A stretch of 35,007 bases of DNA from an uncultured Rhodospirillales bacterium (lineage in GTDB: Bacteria > Pseudomonadota > Alphaproteobacteria > Acetobacterales > Acetobacteraceae). How positions within the stretch are numbered: the stretch's first letter is position 1; every line of letters begins with the position of its first letter. This document shows positions 8,573 to 17,071 of this stretch, in pieces. Position numbers and translations under genes: made by a program. Under the pieces are notes generated by a model that was not told the DNA's origin, ran no database searches, and saw only the letters and a program-made list of their open reading frames with translations. The DNA lies in the NCBI GenBank assembly GCA_903928895.1, contig CAIYSR010000159.1, positions 1 through 35,007 of the forward strand. Reading direction: 5' to 3'.

Positions 8573-9427
8573 TTGGACGACTCCGCGCGCGACGTCGCCC
8601 GGGCGCACCGGCCAGTTTTGGCCGGGCGCTGGCTGCTCTGGGGCGCGGTCCTGCTGCTCGTCGCTGATTTTGCATGGATCTTTGCGAACAACCGCAATTT
8701 CGGCTGGCCGATCGTCGCCCAGTATTTCACCGCCGCCGCCATCCTCCAGGGCCTGTCGGTCACACTCGGGCTGACCCTGGTGGCGATGACGCTCGGCACC
8801 GCGCTCGGCCTGCTGCTCGCCATCGCCCGCCTCTCGCGCGACCGCCTGCTCAACGGGCTGGCCGGTCTCTACATCTGGTTCTTCCGTGGCACGCCGCTGC
8901 TGGTGCAACTGATCATCTGGTACAATCTTTCAACGCTGTTTCCCGAACTCTCGATCGCCATCCCGTTCGGCCCCACGCTGGCGAGTTGGAACACCAACGA
9001 TGTCATCACGCCAATGACCGCCGCCGTCGCCGGCCTCTCGCTCAACGAAGCGGCCTACATGGCGGAGGTCATCCGGGGGGGCCTACTCTCGGTCGACCGC
9101 GGCCAGTACGAGGCGACCGACGCGTTCGGCATGACCCGGGCCTATGCGCTGCGCCGGATTATCATTCCGCAGGCGATGCGCGCTATCGTGCCGCCCACCG
9201 GCAACCAGCTGATCAGCATGATCAAGGCGACCTCGCTGGTCAGCGTCATCGCCATGTCCGACCTGCTGTATTCCGTGCAGGCAGTCTACAACCGCACATT
9301 CGAGGTAATTCCGATGCTGCTGGTGGCCGTTCTCTGGTACCTGGTGATCACGACAGTGCTCAACCTCGGCCAGGGCGTCATCGAGCGCCGCTATGCGCGC
9401 GGCAGCGAGCGCGGGCAGACGTCGTGA
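8573..9427 (+). CDS. Polar amino acid ABC transporter permease
   Basis: A HisM/GlnP-type membrane subunit with several hydrophobic helices. The conserved loop reads GLSLNEAAYMAEVIRGGL, followed by GQYEATDAFGM, the EAA coupling segment. I use TTG 8573, 5 nt after the binding-protein stop, giving 284 residues and allowing translational coupling. An ATG at 8510 would overlap the upstream gene by 58 nt with a non-family extension, and later ATGs would remove the first helix. No good Shine-Dalgarno is visible, so the start is uncertain. Only one permease gene is present, so the pore is probably a homodimer. Confidence 0.9.
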   Translation: MDDSARDVARAHRPVLAGRWLLWGAVLLLVADFAWIFANNRNFGWPIVAQYFTAAAILQGLSVTLGLTLVAMTLGTALGLLLAIARLSRDRLLNGLAGLYIWFFRGTPLLVQLIIWYNLSTLFPELSIAIPFGPTLASWNTNDVITPMTAAVAGLSLNEAAYMAEVIRGGLLSVDRGQYEATDAFGMTRAYALRRIIIPQAMRAIVPPTGNQLISMIKATSLVSVIAMSDLLYSVQAVYNRTFEVIPMLLVAVLWYLVITTVLNLGQGVIERRYARGSERGQTS

Positions 9428-10188
9428 GTCTCGTACGTATCCGCAACGTGCACAAGGCCTTCGGGAAAATCGAAGTGCTGAAGGGCATCGATCTCGACGT
9501 CGCGGCCGGCGAGGTCGTGGTCATTCTCGGCCCTTCCGGCTCCGGCAAGTCCACGTTGTTGCGTTGCATCAACCACATCGAGGCGATCGACCGCGGCTCG
9601 ATCGAGGTCGACGGCGACCAGATCGGCTACGCGTTGCGCAACGGGCGGCTGCACCGTCTGTCCACCGCCGCGATCGTGCGCCAGCGCCGGCGAATTGGCA
9701 TGGTGTTCCAGGCCTTCAACCTTTACCCGCACATGACCGTGCTGCAGAACATCACCGAAGCCCCGATCGGCGTGCACGGCGAAAGCCGGGCGGCAGCGCG
9801 GGACCACGCGCTGGCGTTGCTCGGCCGCATCGGGCTGGCCGACAAGGCGGATGCCTACCCGCGCCAGCTCTCCGGTGGCCAGCAGCAGCGCGTCGCCATC
9901 GCCCGCGCACTGGCGATCCGGCCGAAACTGCTGCTGTTCGACGAGCCGACCTCGGCGCTTGACCCCGAATTGGTCGGCGAGGTGCTGGCAACCATGCGCG
10001 ATCTCGCCGGCCAGGGCCTGACCATGATCGTGGTCACCCACGAGATTGCCTTCGCGCGCGATGCCGCCGACCGGGTGGTGTTCATGGACGACGGACGCGT
10101 TCTCGAACAAGGCGCGCCGGCGGCCGTGCTCGAGGCGCCGGAGCATCCGCGCACCCGGCTATTCCTCAGCCGCTTCATGCAGCGATAG
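9424..10188 (+). CDS. Polar amino acid ABC transporter ATP-binding protein
   Basis: A 254-residue GlnQ/HisP-type ATPase that energises the importer. Walker A is GPSGSGKST (36-44), the Q-loop lies in MVFQAFNLYPHMTV, the signature is LSGGQ (149-153), Walker B is LLFDEPTSALDPE and the switch histidine is His206 (VVTHE). It starts at GTG 9424, which overlaps the permease stop in a GTGA, a classic coupled junction. An insertion (about residues 66-88) precedes the usual RRR-IGMVFQ region. The gene closes the 6747-10188 operon. Confidence 0.95.
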   Translation: MSLVRIRNVHKAFGKIEVLKGIDLDVAAGEVVVILGPSGSGKSTLLRCINHIEAIDRGSIEVDGDQIGYALRNGRLHRLSTAAIVRQRRRIGMVFQAFNLYPHMTVLQNITEAPIGVHGESRAAARDHALALLGRIGLADKADAYPRQLSGGQQQRVAIARALAIRPKLLLFDEPTSALDPELVGEVLATMRDLAGQGLTMIVVTHEIAFARDAADRVVFMDDGRVLEQGAPAAVLEAPEHPRTRLFLSRFMQR

Positions 10189-10308
10189 GGCTTCCTTTTT
10201 CGCAAGATTGCCTTCCCCCATGGCGGCCGGCTGACGGATCGGCGCAAGCGAGCGGGCTATGCCGATCATGAACTGGGGCGGTCCGGTATCGCCATGCATC
10301 GCTCATCC

Positions 10309-11883
10309 TCATCCGCGACGGACATTCCAGAAGGCAACCTGGTTGTCGACCATGCCCACGAGGTCGGAGCGGTGCGCCGTGGCAGAAATCATCTGGCCCA
10401 GCGGGATATAGGGGACCTCCTGAAAGGCCAGCGCCTGCATCTCGCGGGCAATGCGCAGTTGTGTGGCCTGGTCAGGCGCAACGAGCCAGGCATCGCGCAG
10501 GTCCTCCATTCGCGCAATCGCGGGCCAACCGGGAGCGGCCGCCTTGCCGTTGCCGCGGAGGAAGACGTGGGTCGCGGGCGTGCCCTGATCGGCGCCCGTC
10601 CAGTTCGTCTGGAAGATCGACCAGCCGCCCTTGTCCAACGGGTCCTGCTTGGCGCGGCGCTGGACCAGGGTGCCCCAGTCCATCGACTGGTAGTCAACGT
10701 TGAAGCCGACGCGCTTGAGCACGTCGGCGGTGACATCGGCAAGGATCTTGGCGTAGGGGACATCGCCCGGGGCAAGCAGCACGACCGGCTCGCCCTTGTA
10801 GCCGGCGGCGTCCAGGTTGCGACGGGCGGCTTCGACGGAGCGCGGGCCGGTCAGGGCCTCCATCCCGGCATCGTTCGCCATCGGCATGCCGGGACAGAAA
10901 TAGCCGACATTGTCGCGCCAGCGCGTGCGGTCCTCGCCGTTCATCGCGGTCATGTAGTCGGCCTGGACGATCGCAGGGAAGACGGCGCGGCGGATCGCAG
11001 CGCGATCGAACGGTGGTTGTAGCCAGTTGAACCGCATGCAGGAGATCGAGCCAAGCGGGAATGCAACGCGCACGGTGACGCCTTGGGCCTTGCGCAGCGT
11101 ATCGATGAGGTCGGCATTGGGGGTGAGGAGCCAGTCGATCTCGCCCCGCTGGAGCGCCCCCGCCGCGGTGGTCGGGTCGGGCAGGATGGCCCATTCGACA
11201 CGCTCGAAATGCGCCACCTTGGGCCCCGCCGTGCCACCGATCGGGCCGTCCTTGCGGGGGATGTATTTCGGGTTCCGCGCGTAAACCACGCGCGCTCCAG
11301 CGATGCGTTCGTCGGCCTTATAGATGAAGGGTCCGGAGCCCGTGGTGTCGGTCACCTGCGTAAAGGGATCGGTCCTGGCGAGGCGCTCGGGCATGATGAC
11401 GCAGGGCACCCCGGAGTTGCGGGCAAGCGCATCGAGCACCGGAAAGCGGGACTTCAGACGCAGCACGAGGGTCTTGTCGTCAAGCACCGCAATCTCGTCG
11501 GTGGCCGCGGCCAGGGCCTGCCCGAATGGATCGCGCGCCGCCCAACGCTTGACCGAAGCGGCACAATCACGCGCCAGAACCTTCTCGCCGTCGTGGAAGG
11601 CGAGGCCGTCGCGCAGGCGCATGGTCCAGTGCTTGCCGTCGTCATCGACGGTATAGGCCTCAAGCATCTGGAGCTGGGGCTGGTACTGCGCGTCCTGCCC
11701 GAACAAGGTGTCATAGACGAGCGCCGCATGCTGGCCGGACTGCGAGGCCGTGGTCCACACCGGATCGAGCACGGCCAGATCGGCCTCCGGGGTAAAGCGG
11801 ATGGTGGTGGCGCTGGCGGCTCGTGCGAGGCCAGGAGCGGCAAGGGTCGCGCCGGCGGAGGCGAGGAAGGTGCGGCGGTACAT
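10309..11883 (-). CDS. Family-5 (peptide/nickel-type) ABC substrate-binding protein, Tat-type signal
   Basis: A 524-residue periplasmic binding protein of the DppA/OppA family. The N-terminus MYRRTFLASAG carries a twin-arginine pattern and a probable cleavage site near LARAAS, so it may be exported folded. Family features include PEADLAVLDPVWTTAS, WTMRLRDGLAFHDGE, TDTTGSGPFIY, FDRAAIRRAVFPAIVQADYM and a C-terminal PYIPLGQM segment. AGGAGA lies 8 nt before the ATG, and an ATG 53 codons upstream has no support. No permease or ATPase accompanies it on its strand. It diverges from the operon at 12255 and may supply that transporter with another ligand. Confidence 0.93.
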   Translation of the reverse strand: MYRRTFLASAGATLAAPGLARAASATTIRFTPEADLAVLDPVWTTASQSGQHAALVYDTLFGQDAQYQPQLQMLEAYTVDDDGKHWTMRLRDGLAFHDGEKVLARDCAASVKRWAARDPFGQALAAATDEIAVLDDKTLVLRLKSRFPVLDALARNSGVPCVIMPERLARTDPFTQVTDTTGSGPFIYKADERIAGARVVYARNPKYIPRKDGPIGGTAGPKVAHFERVEWAILPDPTTAAGALQRGEIDWLLTPNADLIDTLRKAQGVTVRVAFPLGSISCMRFNWLQPPFDRAAIRRAVFPAIVQADYMTAMNGEDRTRWRDNVGYFCPGMPMANDAGMEALTGPRSVEAARRNLDAAGYKGEPVVLLAPGDVPYAKILADVTADVLKRVGFNVDYQSMDWGTLVQRRAKQDPLDKGGWSIFQTNWTGADQGTPATHVFLRGNGKAAAPGWPAIARMEDLRDAWLVAPDQATQLRIAREMQALAFQEVPYIPLGQMISATAHRSDLVGMVDNQVAFWNVRRG

Positions 11884-12254
11884 GGTGTCTTTCTCCTCGT
11901 TCGACTTCGCGCCAAGTGTGCTGGGCTTCCCAGCGAAAAGAAAGTGCGGCCCCTGGGACGATCTCGGCAAATGATCGGACGTCCAGCCCTGCCAGCACCC
12001 GCGGAGTTCATCCAACGCGCCCCGGCGCCCGCGTGACCGCAAAGCGTGGGGTATGCCCGGTTCCGCAAGCGACCGATCGCCGGTCTTGCGGCGGGATGCC
12101 GAACCTCCAGCGGCCCAACTCCTATGACAAGCGAAAACGCGAGACCGGGACGGTTGTTTCCAACGATCGCGGTCCTGCTCTAGGATATCTCCGACGCGAG
12201 ACGCGGCGCTCGATCAACGGGCCCCGCAGTATTCCCCGGGAAGGGAGCCGCCCG
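11884..12254. other. Divergent intergenic region, 371 bp
   Basis: This gap separates two divergent family-5 binding-protein genes and must hold promoters for both. An imperfect hairpin (12063-12075 against 12081-12091, two-base bulge) sits in the middle. TTCCAA-17-TAGGAT near 12158-12186 is a weak sigma-70-like candidate for the plus gene. AAGGGAG at 12241 is the ribosome-binding site for 12255. I see no convincing small gene and no recognisable operator. Confidence 0.5.
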
Positions 12255-13784
12255 ATGCGACTGAAACCACTGCTGATCCTTGCCGCCGCGGCTGCCGGCC
12301 TGTATTTCGCGCCGGTGTCCGCTGCCGAACTGCGCATCGGCTTCACCCTCGACCCCCTGACGCTAGACCCGGCCAATCACCGCTCGCGCGAGACCGAAAG
12401 CGTGCTGCGCACCATGTATAATGGCCTCGTCGCCCATGACCCATCGATGAAGCTGGTTCCCGAACTCATCGAATCCTGGACGTGGATCGACCCCCAGACC
12501 ATGGAAGCCAAGATCCGCCCTGGGGTAAGGTTCCACTCCGGCGAAACCATGACCGCCGATGACATCGTCTTCACCTTCACCCGCCTTCTCGCGGACGGCG
12601 CCATCGCCGGCCAAACCAGCCCGCGCAAGGGCCTGCTCGGCCCGACACGGGAGGTTGTGAAGCTCAACGACAGCACCGTCCGCTTCCTGCTCACGGAGCC
12701 CTGGCCCGTGCTGCCCGCCATGCTCACCTTCCAGGAGGTGGTCAGCAAAAGCTTCACCGAGAAAGCGGGGGCCGGCGGCATCGCCACCACGGAGGACGGA
12801 ACGGGACCGTTCAAGCTGGTGCAATGGCGCCGTGGCGACAGCCTGGTGCTCGAACGCGCCGCCAGCTACTTCGGTGGCGGGCCTGGCATTCCCAAGGCTG
12901 GCAATGCTTGCATCGAGCGCACCATCATCAAGATCATCCCCGAGAATGCCTCCCGCGTGGCGGCCTTGCTTGCCGGCGACGTCCACATCATCAACGAACT
13001 GCCGGCTCACGACATCCGCACCGTCGAGGCCAACCCCAACACGGCGGTGATGGCCGTCAACGGCACCCGCAGCTTCTTCGTCGCCCTCAACACCACGAAG
13101 AAACCCTTCGATGACGTCCGCGTCCGACAGGCCGCCAATCACGCCCTCAACCGCAAGCTGATGATCGACAAACTGCTCGCCGGGCGCGCCACCAAACTCG
13201 ACGGCGTCATGAGCCCCGCCGCTTTCGGCCATAACCCCAACCTTCCCGAATACGCCTTCGACCCCAAACGGGCCAAAGACCTCCTGACCGCCGCCGGCTA
13301 CCCCAACGGCATCGACGTCACCCTCGATGCCGACGGCCCGCAGAAGGAAACCGCCGAAGCCATCGCTGCCCTCCTCACCCAGGCCGGTATCCGCACCAAG
13401 GTCGCCATCGGCGAGGGTTCGCAAGTCCGCACCCGCTGGGCCATCAACGGCAAGAAAGAGGGCGACATGTGGATCACGTCCTGGGGCAACGGCTCGCTCG
13501 ATCCGACCGACATCTTCGAACCGACCCTGCAGACCGGCGGACGCGGCAACTCCGCCTTCTACTCCAACCCCAAAGTCGACGCCCTGCTCGCCGCCGGCGG
13601 TCGCGAAACCGATGCCACCAAACGCGCCGCCTTCTACCAGGACGCCGAAGCGCTCATCCACGCCGATGCCCCCTGGATTTTCCTGTGGCTCCCCCAAGAC
13701 CTCTACGGAGTGTCCCGACGTCTCACCGGCTGGTCCCCCGCCGCGAGCGGCTGGCTCAATCTGCGTGACGTCTGCGTCCAGTAG
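12255..13784 (+). CDS. Family-5 ABC substrate-binding protein of the peptide importer
   Basis: A 509-residue DppA/OppA-type periplasmic protein and the first gene of the transporter locus. The signal peptide ends near residue 23 (PVSAAE). Typical segments are IGFTLDPLTLDPANHRSRET, IRPGVRFHSGETMTADDIVF, TEDGTGPFKLVQW, FDDVRVRQAANHALNRKLMI and WITSWGNGSLDPTD. It ends in NLRDVCVQ. The start is supported by AAGGGAG 7 nt before the ATG. Permease and ATPase genes follow on the same strand after a 291-nt gap with hairpins, which could let the binding protein be made in excess. Dipeptide-type ligands are usual for the family, but the neighbouring C45 enzyme hints at an N-acylated compound. Confidence 0.94.
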   Translation: MRLKPLLILAAAAAGLYFAPVSAAELRIGFTLDPLTLDPANHRSRETESVLRTMYNGLVAHDPSMKLVPELIESWTWIDPQTMEAKIRPGVRFHSGETMTADDIVFTFTRLLADGAIAGQTSPRKGLLGPTREVVKLNDSTVRFLLTEPWPVLPAMLTFQEVVSKSFTEKAGAGGIATTEDGTGPFKLVQWRRGDSLVLERAASYFGGGPGIPKAGNACIERTIIKIIPENASRVAALLAGDVHIINELPAHDIRTVEANPNTAVMAVNGTRSFFVALNTTKKPFDDVRVRQAANHALNRKLMIDKLLAGRATKLDGVMSPAAFGHNPNLPEYAFDPKRAKDLLTAAGYPNGIDVTLDADGPQKETAEAIAALLTQAGIRTKVAIGEGSQVRTRWAINGKKEGDMWITSWGNGSLDPTDIFEPTLQTGGRGNSAFYSNPKVDALLAAGGRETDATKRAAFYQDAEALIHADAPWIFLWLPQDLYGVSRRLTGWSPAASGWLNLRDVCVQ

Positions 13785-14075
13785 CGAGGAAGTCCTCACC
13801 ATGCAGGACGGCGAGGGCTTCGCCCCTCGAGCCGACCAAGCCCGTTGCGCGCCTTCGCGCAAAGGGTCCGGCGCTAGGAACGTGATCGTTTTGAACGAAT
13901 GCTCCCGGGGCGCGACAGATGCCAGCGCAGCGCTGGCAACATCCGGGCTCGCCGTCGCACCCAACCCTGATTTTTTCGAACAATTGGATGCAAACGGTCC
14001 CATACCCCTGGGTGGGCGCAGGGCAAAGACCTGGCCCAATTTCAGGCCGCCCGCCCCCGCCTTTGGTTGCGGGCG
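13785..14075 (+). other. Binding protein-permease gap with hairpins and a doubtful ORF
   Basis: The 291-nt gap holds short perfect hairpins: TTGCGCG/CGCGCAA around CCTT (about 13840-13860) and TGCCAGCG/CGCTGGCA around CAG (about 13919-13938). Such structures often stabilise or attenuate transcripts downstream of binding-protein genes. A 92-codon frame (13801-14079) starts behind GAGGAAG and ends in an ATGA overlap with the permease start. Its codon use (AGG, ATA, CGA, AAA, many A/T endings) is unlike any gene nearby, so I do not call it a gene. Confidence 0.4.
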
Positions 14076-15083
14076 ATGACGCCGGTTTTGCTGCTGCAGC
14101 GCGTGGGGCATTTGGTACCGGTGCTGTTGGGGGTCACGGTCATCGTGTTCTTGATGATGTCACTCACCCCTGGTGATCCGGCCGAGATCATGCTCGCCAA
14201 CCAGAATGCGACGCCGGCGCAGGTGGCAATGTTGCGGCACGACATGGGGCTGGATCGGCCGCTGATGGAACGGTTCGTGTCGTTTGTCGGCCACGCCCTG
14301 CAAGGAGATTTCGGGCAGTCGCTGTTTCACCGGCGGCCGGTCGCAACCGTGATCATGGAGCGCCTGCCGGCGACGATCGAACTGAGCGTGGCCGCGATGG
14401 CGTTCGCGCTGTTGGTATCGATCCCGCTTGGGGTCATGGCGGCAGTCTATCGCGGCGGCGTGCTGGACCGGCTGGCGACGGTCGGGGCGCTGCTCGGGGT
14501 CTCGTTGCCGGGCTTCTGGTTCGGGATCCTGATGCTGATCGGCTTCGCGGTGAACCTCCGCTGGCTGCCGGTTTCCGGCGCGATCGACTTCGCGGCCCAA
14601 CCGCCGGGCATCACCGGTCTGATGGTGGTGGACAGCATGCTCGCCTTGCGGGGCGATAGTCTGATGAATGCGCTGGCGCACCTCGTTTTGCCCGCAATCA
14701 CGCTGGGGCTCCCGATGGCGGCGATCCTGATGCGGGTGACGCGCGCCTCGATGCTGGAGGTGTTGCGGCAGGACTACATCACATTCGCCGAGGCCAAAGG
14801 GCTGGGGCGCGGTCGTATCATCGCGCTGCATGCCTTGAAGAACGGGCTTTTACCGACCGTGACGGTGGCAGCGATGGAGACCGGTTCCCTGCTCGGGGGC
14901 AACATGGTCGTGGAGACGGTGTTCGGCTGGCCGGGCCTGGGGCGGCTGGTGGTCGAGAGCATATTCGTCCGCAACTACCCGCTGGTGCAGGCCGCGGTGC
15001 TGCTCTACGCGGTCACCTACGTGGTGGTGAATTTCCTCGCCGACCTGCTCTACACCGTGCTCAATCCCCGGGTGCGGATGTGA
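14076..15083 (+). CDS. Dpp/Opp-type ABC permease, first subunit
   Basis: A 335-residue DppB/OppB-like inner-membrane subunit. The first helix (VGHLVPVLLGVTVIVFLMM) is followed by LTPGDPAEIML, and the cytoplasmic EAA loop reads FAEAKGLGRGRIIALHALKN. The C-terminus reads VVETVFGWPGLGRLVVESI and ends in NPRVRM, as is usual. The ATG at 14076 is preferred; a TTG at 14067 would add three residues. Neither has a strong Shine-Dalgarno. Codons end often in G here, whereas its partner genes prefer C, a visible break in composition inside one operon. Confidence 0.94.
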   Translation: MTPVLLLQRVGHLVPVLLGVTVIVFLMMSLTPGDPAEIMLANQNATPAQVAMLRHDMGLDRPLMERFVSFVGHALQGDFGQSLFHRRPVATVIMERLPATIELSVAAMAFALLVSIPLGVMAAVYRGGVLDRLATVGALLGVSLPGFWFGILMLIGFAVNLRWLPVSGAIDFAAQPPGITGLMVVDSMLALRGDSLMNALAHLVLPAITLGLPMAAILMRVTRASMLEVLRQDYITFAEAKGLGRGRIIALHALKNGLLPTVTVAAMETGSLLGGNMVVETVFGWPGLGRLVVESIFVRNYPLVQAAVLLYAVTYVVVNFLADLLYTVLNPRVRM

Positions 15084-15252
15084 TAACAACCCACGCAAAG
15101 ACTGACTCTTCCAGCCCTTGCATGGGTCGTTATCGCGCGCCGGGTTGGCGGGCGGCGGCGTCCGTTGCGCGCTTTCGCGCGACGCGCCAAAAGAGACTCA
15201 GACCAGCCGCCGTTGACCCATTCTTCATGGGTCAATCTTTACGGCGGTTGGT
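15083..15252. repeat. Structured intergenic repeat R, copy 1
   Basis: A 170-bp element lies between the stop codon of the first permease gene and the start codon of the second. It matches 23943-24112, with 15131-15200 identical to 23991-24060. It has three hairpins: H1 (15083-15104 with 15112-15133), H2 (15163-15171 with 15176-15184, loop CTTT) and H3 (15207-15220 with 15228-15247, interrupted by a 6-base bulge). Its short ORFs (15050-15235 minus, 15165-15419 plus) are repeat translations. Confidence 0.9.
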
Positions 15253-16101
15253 ATGATTTCGCGCCTCGGCAAGCTGCTGCCCGACAAGCTCGCCCGCCTC
15301 GCCGGCCTCGGCGTGCTCGCATTCATCGTCATGGCCGCCTTTGCTCCCCTGATCGCGCCGCAGGACCCGGCGGCGACCGACCTGTTCCGCCGCCTGCAAC
15401 CGCCGGCCTGGCTCGATGAGGGCGACTGGGCCTTCCCGCTCGGCTGCGACGCCCTGGGTCGCGACATTCTCAGCCGCATCATCTTCGGTGCCCGCGTCTC
15501 GATTTTCATCGGCGTGGTGGTCGTGCTCCTCGCCACCGTCATCGGCGTCATGGCCGGCCTCGCGGCGGGGTATCTGCGCGGAGCGACGGATCGGCTGATT
15601 TCCGGGCTGGTCGACGTGCTGCTCGGCTTTCCCTACCTGATTTTCGCCGTCGGCCTGATGGCGATGATGGGCCCGGGCGTGCTGAACATGGTGCTGGCAC
15701 TGGCCTACAAGGAATGGGTCGTCCCCTGCCGCCTCGTGCGCGGCGAAACCCTGGCCGCGCGCGAAACCGAATACGTCGAGGCCGCCCGGGCGATGGGCGC
15801 ATCCAGCCTGTCCATCATGGTCGGCGAAATCCTTCCCAACATCCTCTCCCCCGTCATCGTGGTCGGCACGGTGCGCATCGCCCAGGTGATCATCCTGGAA
15901 GCCAGCCTTTCCTTCCTCGGCCTCGGCGTGCAGCCGCCCACCGCCTCCTGGGGCTCCATGGTGGCGGACGGCCGCGCCTTCATCCTCGACGCCTGGTGGG
16001 TCAGCACCTTCCCGGGTCTTGCCATCCTGCTCCTGGTGCTGTGCATCAACGTCGCCAGCCAGGCCGTGCGGGACGCATTGGACCCTCGTTTCCATGACTG
16101 A
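15253..16101 (+). CDS. Dpp/Opp-type ABC permease, second subunit
   Basis: A 282-residue DppC/OppC-like membrane subunit that pairs with the 14076 product. It shows the N-terminal helix, FAPLIAPQDPAATD, the family motif GCDALGRDILSRIIFGAR, the EAA loop YVEAARAMGASSLSIMVGEI and LEASLSFLGLGVQPPTASWG. The start codon sits exactly at the edge of repeat R. Only a poor GGCGG precedes it, so initiation may depend on the repeat or on read-through from upstream. It overlaps the next ATPase gene by 8 nt. Confidence 0.95.
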   Translation: MISRLGKLLPDKLARLAGLGVLAFIVMAAFAPLIAPQDPAATDLFRRLQPPAWLDEGDWAFPLGCDALGRDILSRIIFGARVSIFIGVVVVLLATVIGVMAGLAAGYLRGATDRLISGLVDVLLGFPYLIFAVGLMAMMGPGVLNMVLALAYKEWVVPCRLVRGETLAARETEYVEAARAMGASSLSIMVGEILPNILSPVIVVGTVRIAQVIILEASLSFLGLGVQPPTASWGSMVADGRAFILDAWWVSTFPGLAILLLVLCINVASQAVRDALDPRFHD

Positions 16102-17071
16102 ACCGCTGCTCGCCATCAACGACCTCCGGGTCGCCTTCGCCACCCCGCACGGATTGGTACGGGCGGTGGACGGCGTGAGTCTCGACGTCCGCCCCGGCGA
16201 ATGCCTCGGCGTGGTCGGCGAATCCGGCTCCGGCAAAAGCGTCACCTTCGCCGCGGTGATGGGCCTGATCCGCCCGCCCGGCCGCATCGAAAGCGGCTCC
16301 ATCCGCTTCGATGGGCGCGAACTCGTTGGCCTCGACCGGGTCGACTACCGGAGCCTGCGCGGCCGCGACATCGCGATGACGTTGCAGGATGCCCTGACCT
16401 CGCTAAACCCGGCGCTCACCGTCGGCACCCAGATCACCGAAGTCCTGCTCGCCCACGCGGAGGACCTGCCATCCGGTCGGCACGCCCGTCATCGCGAGGC
16501 GCGCGCGCGCGCCATCGAGATGATGCATCTCGTCGGCATCCCGGCGGCGGAGCACCGTCTCGGGGACTACCCGCACCAGTTCAGCGGCGGCATGCGCCAG
16601 CGCATGATGATCGCCATCGCCCTGTCCTGCCGTCCCCGTCTCCTGATCGCCGATGAACCCACGACCGCGCTCGACGTCACCATCCAGGCGCAGGTGCTGG
16701 AACTCATCGCCGGCATCCGCGCCACCCTGGGCATGAGCGTGGCCCTGATCACCCACGACCTCGGCGTGGTCGCCGAATATTGCGACCGTGTCGCCGTCCT
16801 CTACGCCGGCCAGATCGTCGAGAGTGGACCGACCGCCTCCGTGATCGGCGCGCCCCGCCACCCCTACACCGCCGGCCTGCTTGCCTCGGTTCCGATGCTG
16901 TCGAACCTCGATCGCCGCATCCGCCCGATCGATGGCCAGGTTCCGGGGCTTGTCGATCTCCCCCCCGGCTGCCGCTTCCTGCCGCGCTGCCCCCATGCCG
17001 CTCCCGTCTGCGTCAGCACGATTGCCATGCGCGCCCTGGAACACGACCGCGCCGTGCGGTGCGTCCGATGA
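16094..17071 (+). CDS. Dpp/Opp-type ABC ATPase, first subunit
   Basis: A 325-residue DppD/OppD-like ATPase. Walker A is GESGSGKS (42-49), the Q-loop region is [17 protein letters not shown], the signature is FSGGMRQRM (163-171), Walker B is [12 protein letters not shown] (183-194) and the switch histidine is His221. The oligopeptide-type C-terminal extension carries HPYTAGLL and the [14 protein letters not shown] segment, which in relatives can bind an Fe-S cluster. The ATG at 16094 lies inside the end of the permease gene. Coupled translation with both neighbours is likely. Confidence 0.95.
   Translation: MTEPLLAINDLRVAFATPHGLVRAVDGVSLDVRPGECLGVVGESGSGKSVTFAAVMGLIRPPGRIESGSIRFDGRELVGLDRVDYRSLRGRDIAMTLQDALTSLNPALTVGTQITEVLLAHAEDLPSGRHARHREARARAIEMMHLVGIPAAEHRLGDYPHQFSGGMRQRMMIAIALSCRPRLLIADEPTTALDVTIQAQVLELIAGIRATLGMSVALITHDLGVVAEYCDRVAVLYAGQIVESGPTASVIGAPRHPYTAGLLASVPMLSNLDRRIRPIDGQVPGLVDLPPGCRFLPRCPHAAPVCVSTIAMRALEHDRAVRCVR

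Noticed and set aside
12063-12091. Imperfect inverted repeat as operator or terminator
   Set aside because: It has a two-base bulge, no T tract and no second similar site; too weak to call.
15050-15235. Small minus-strand ORF, with a near-identical translation at the right end of 22551-24095 (LLARRAKARNGRRRPPTRRAI)
   Set aside because: Both are translations of repeat R. The sequence is shared because the DNA repeat is shared, and its differences preserve RNA-type pairing and not codons.
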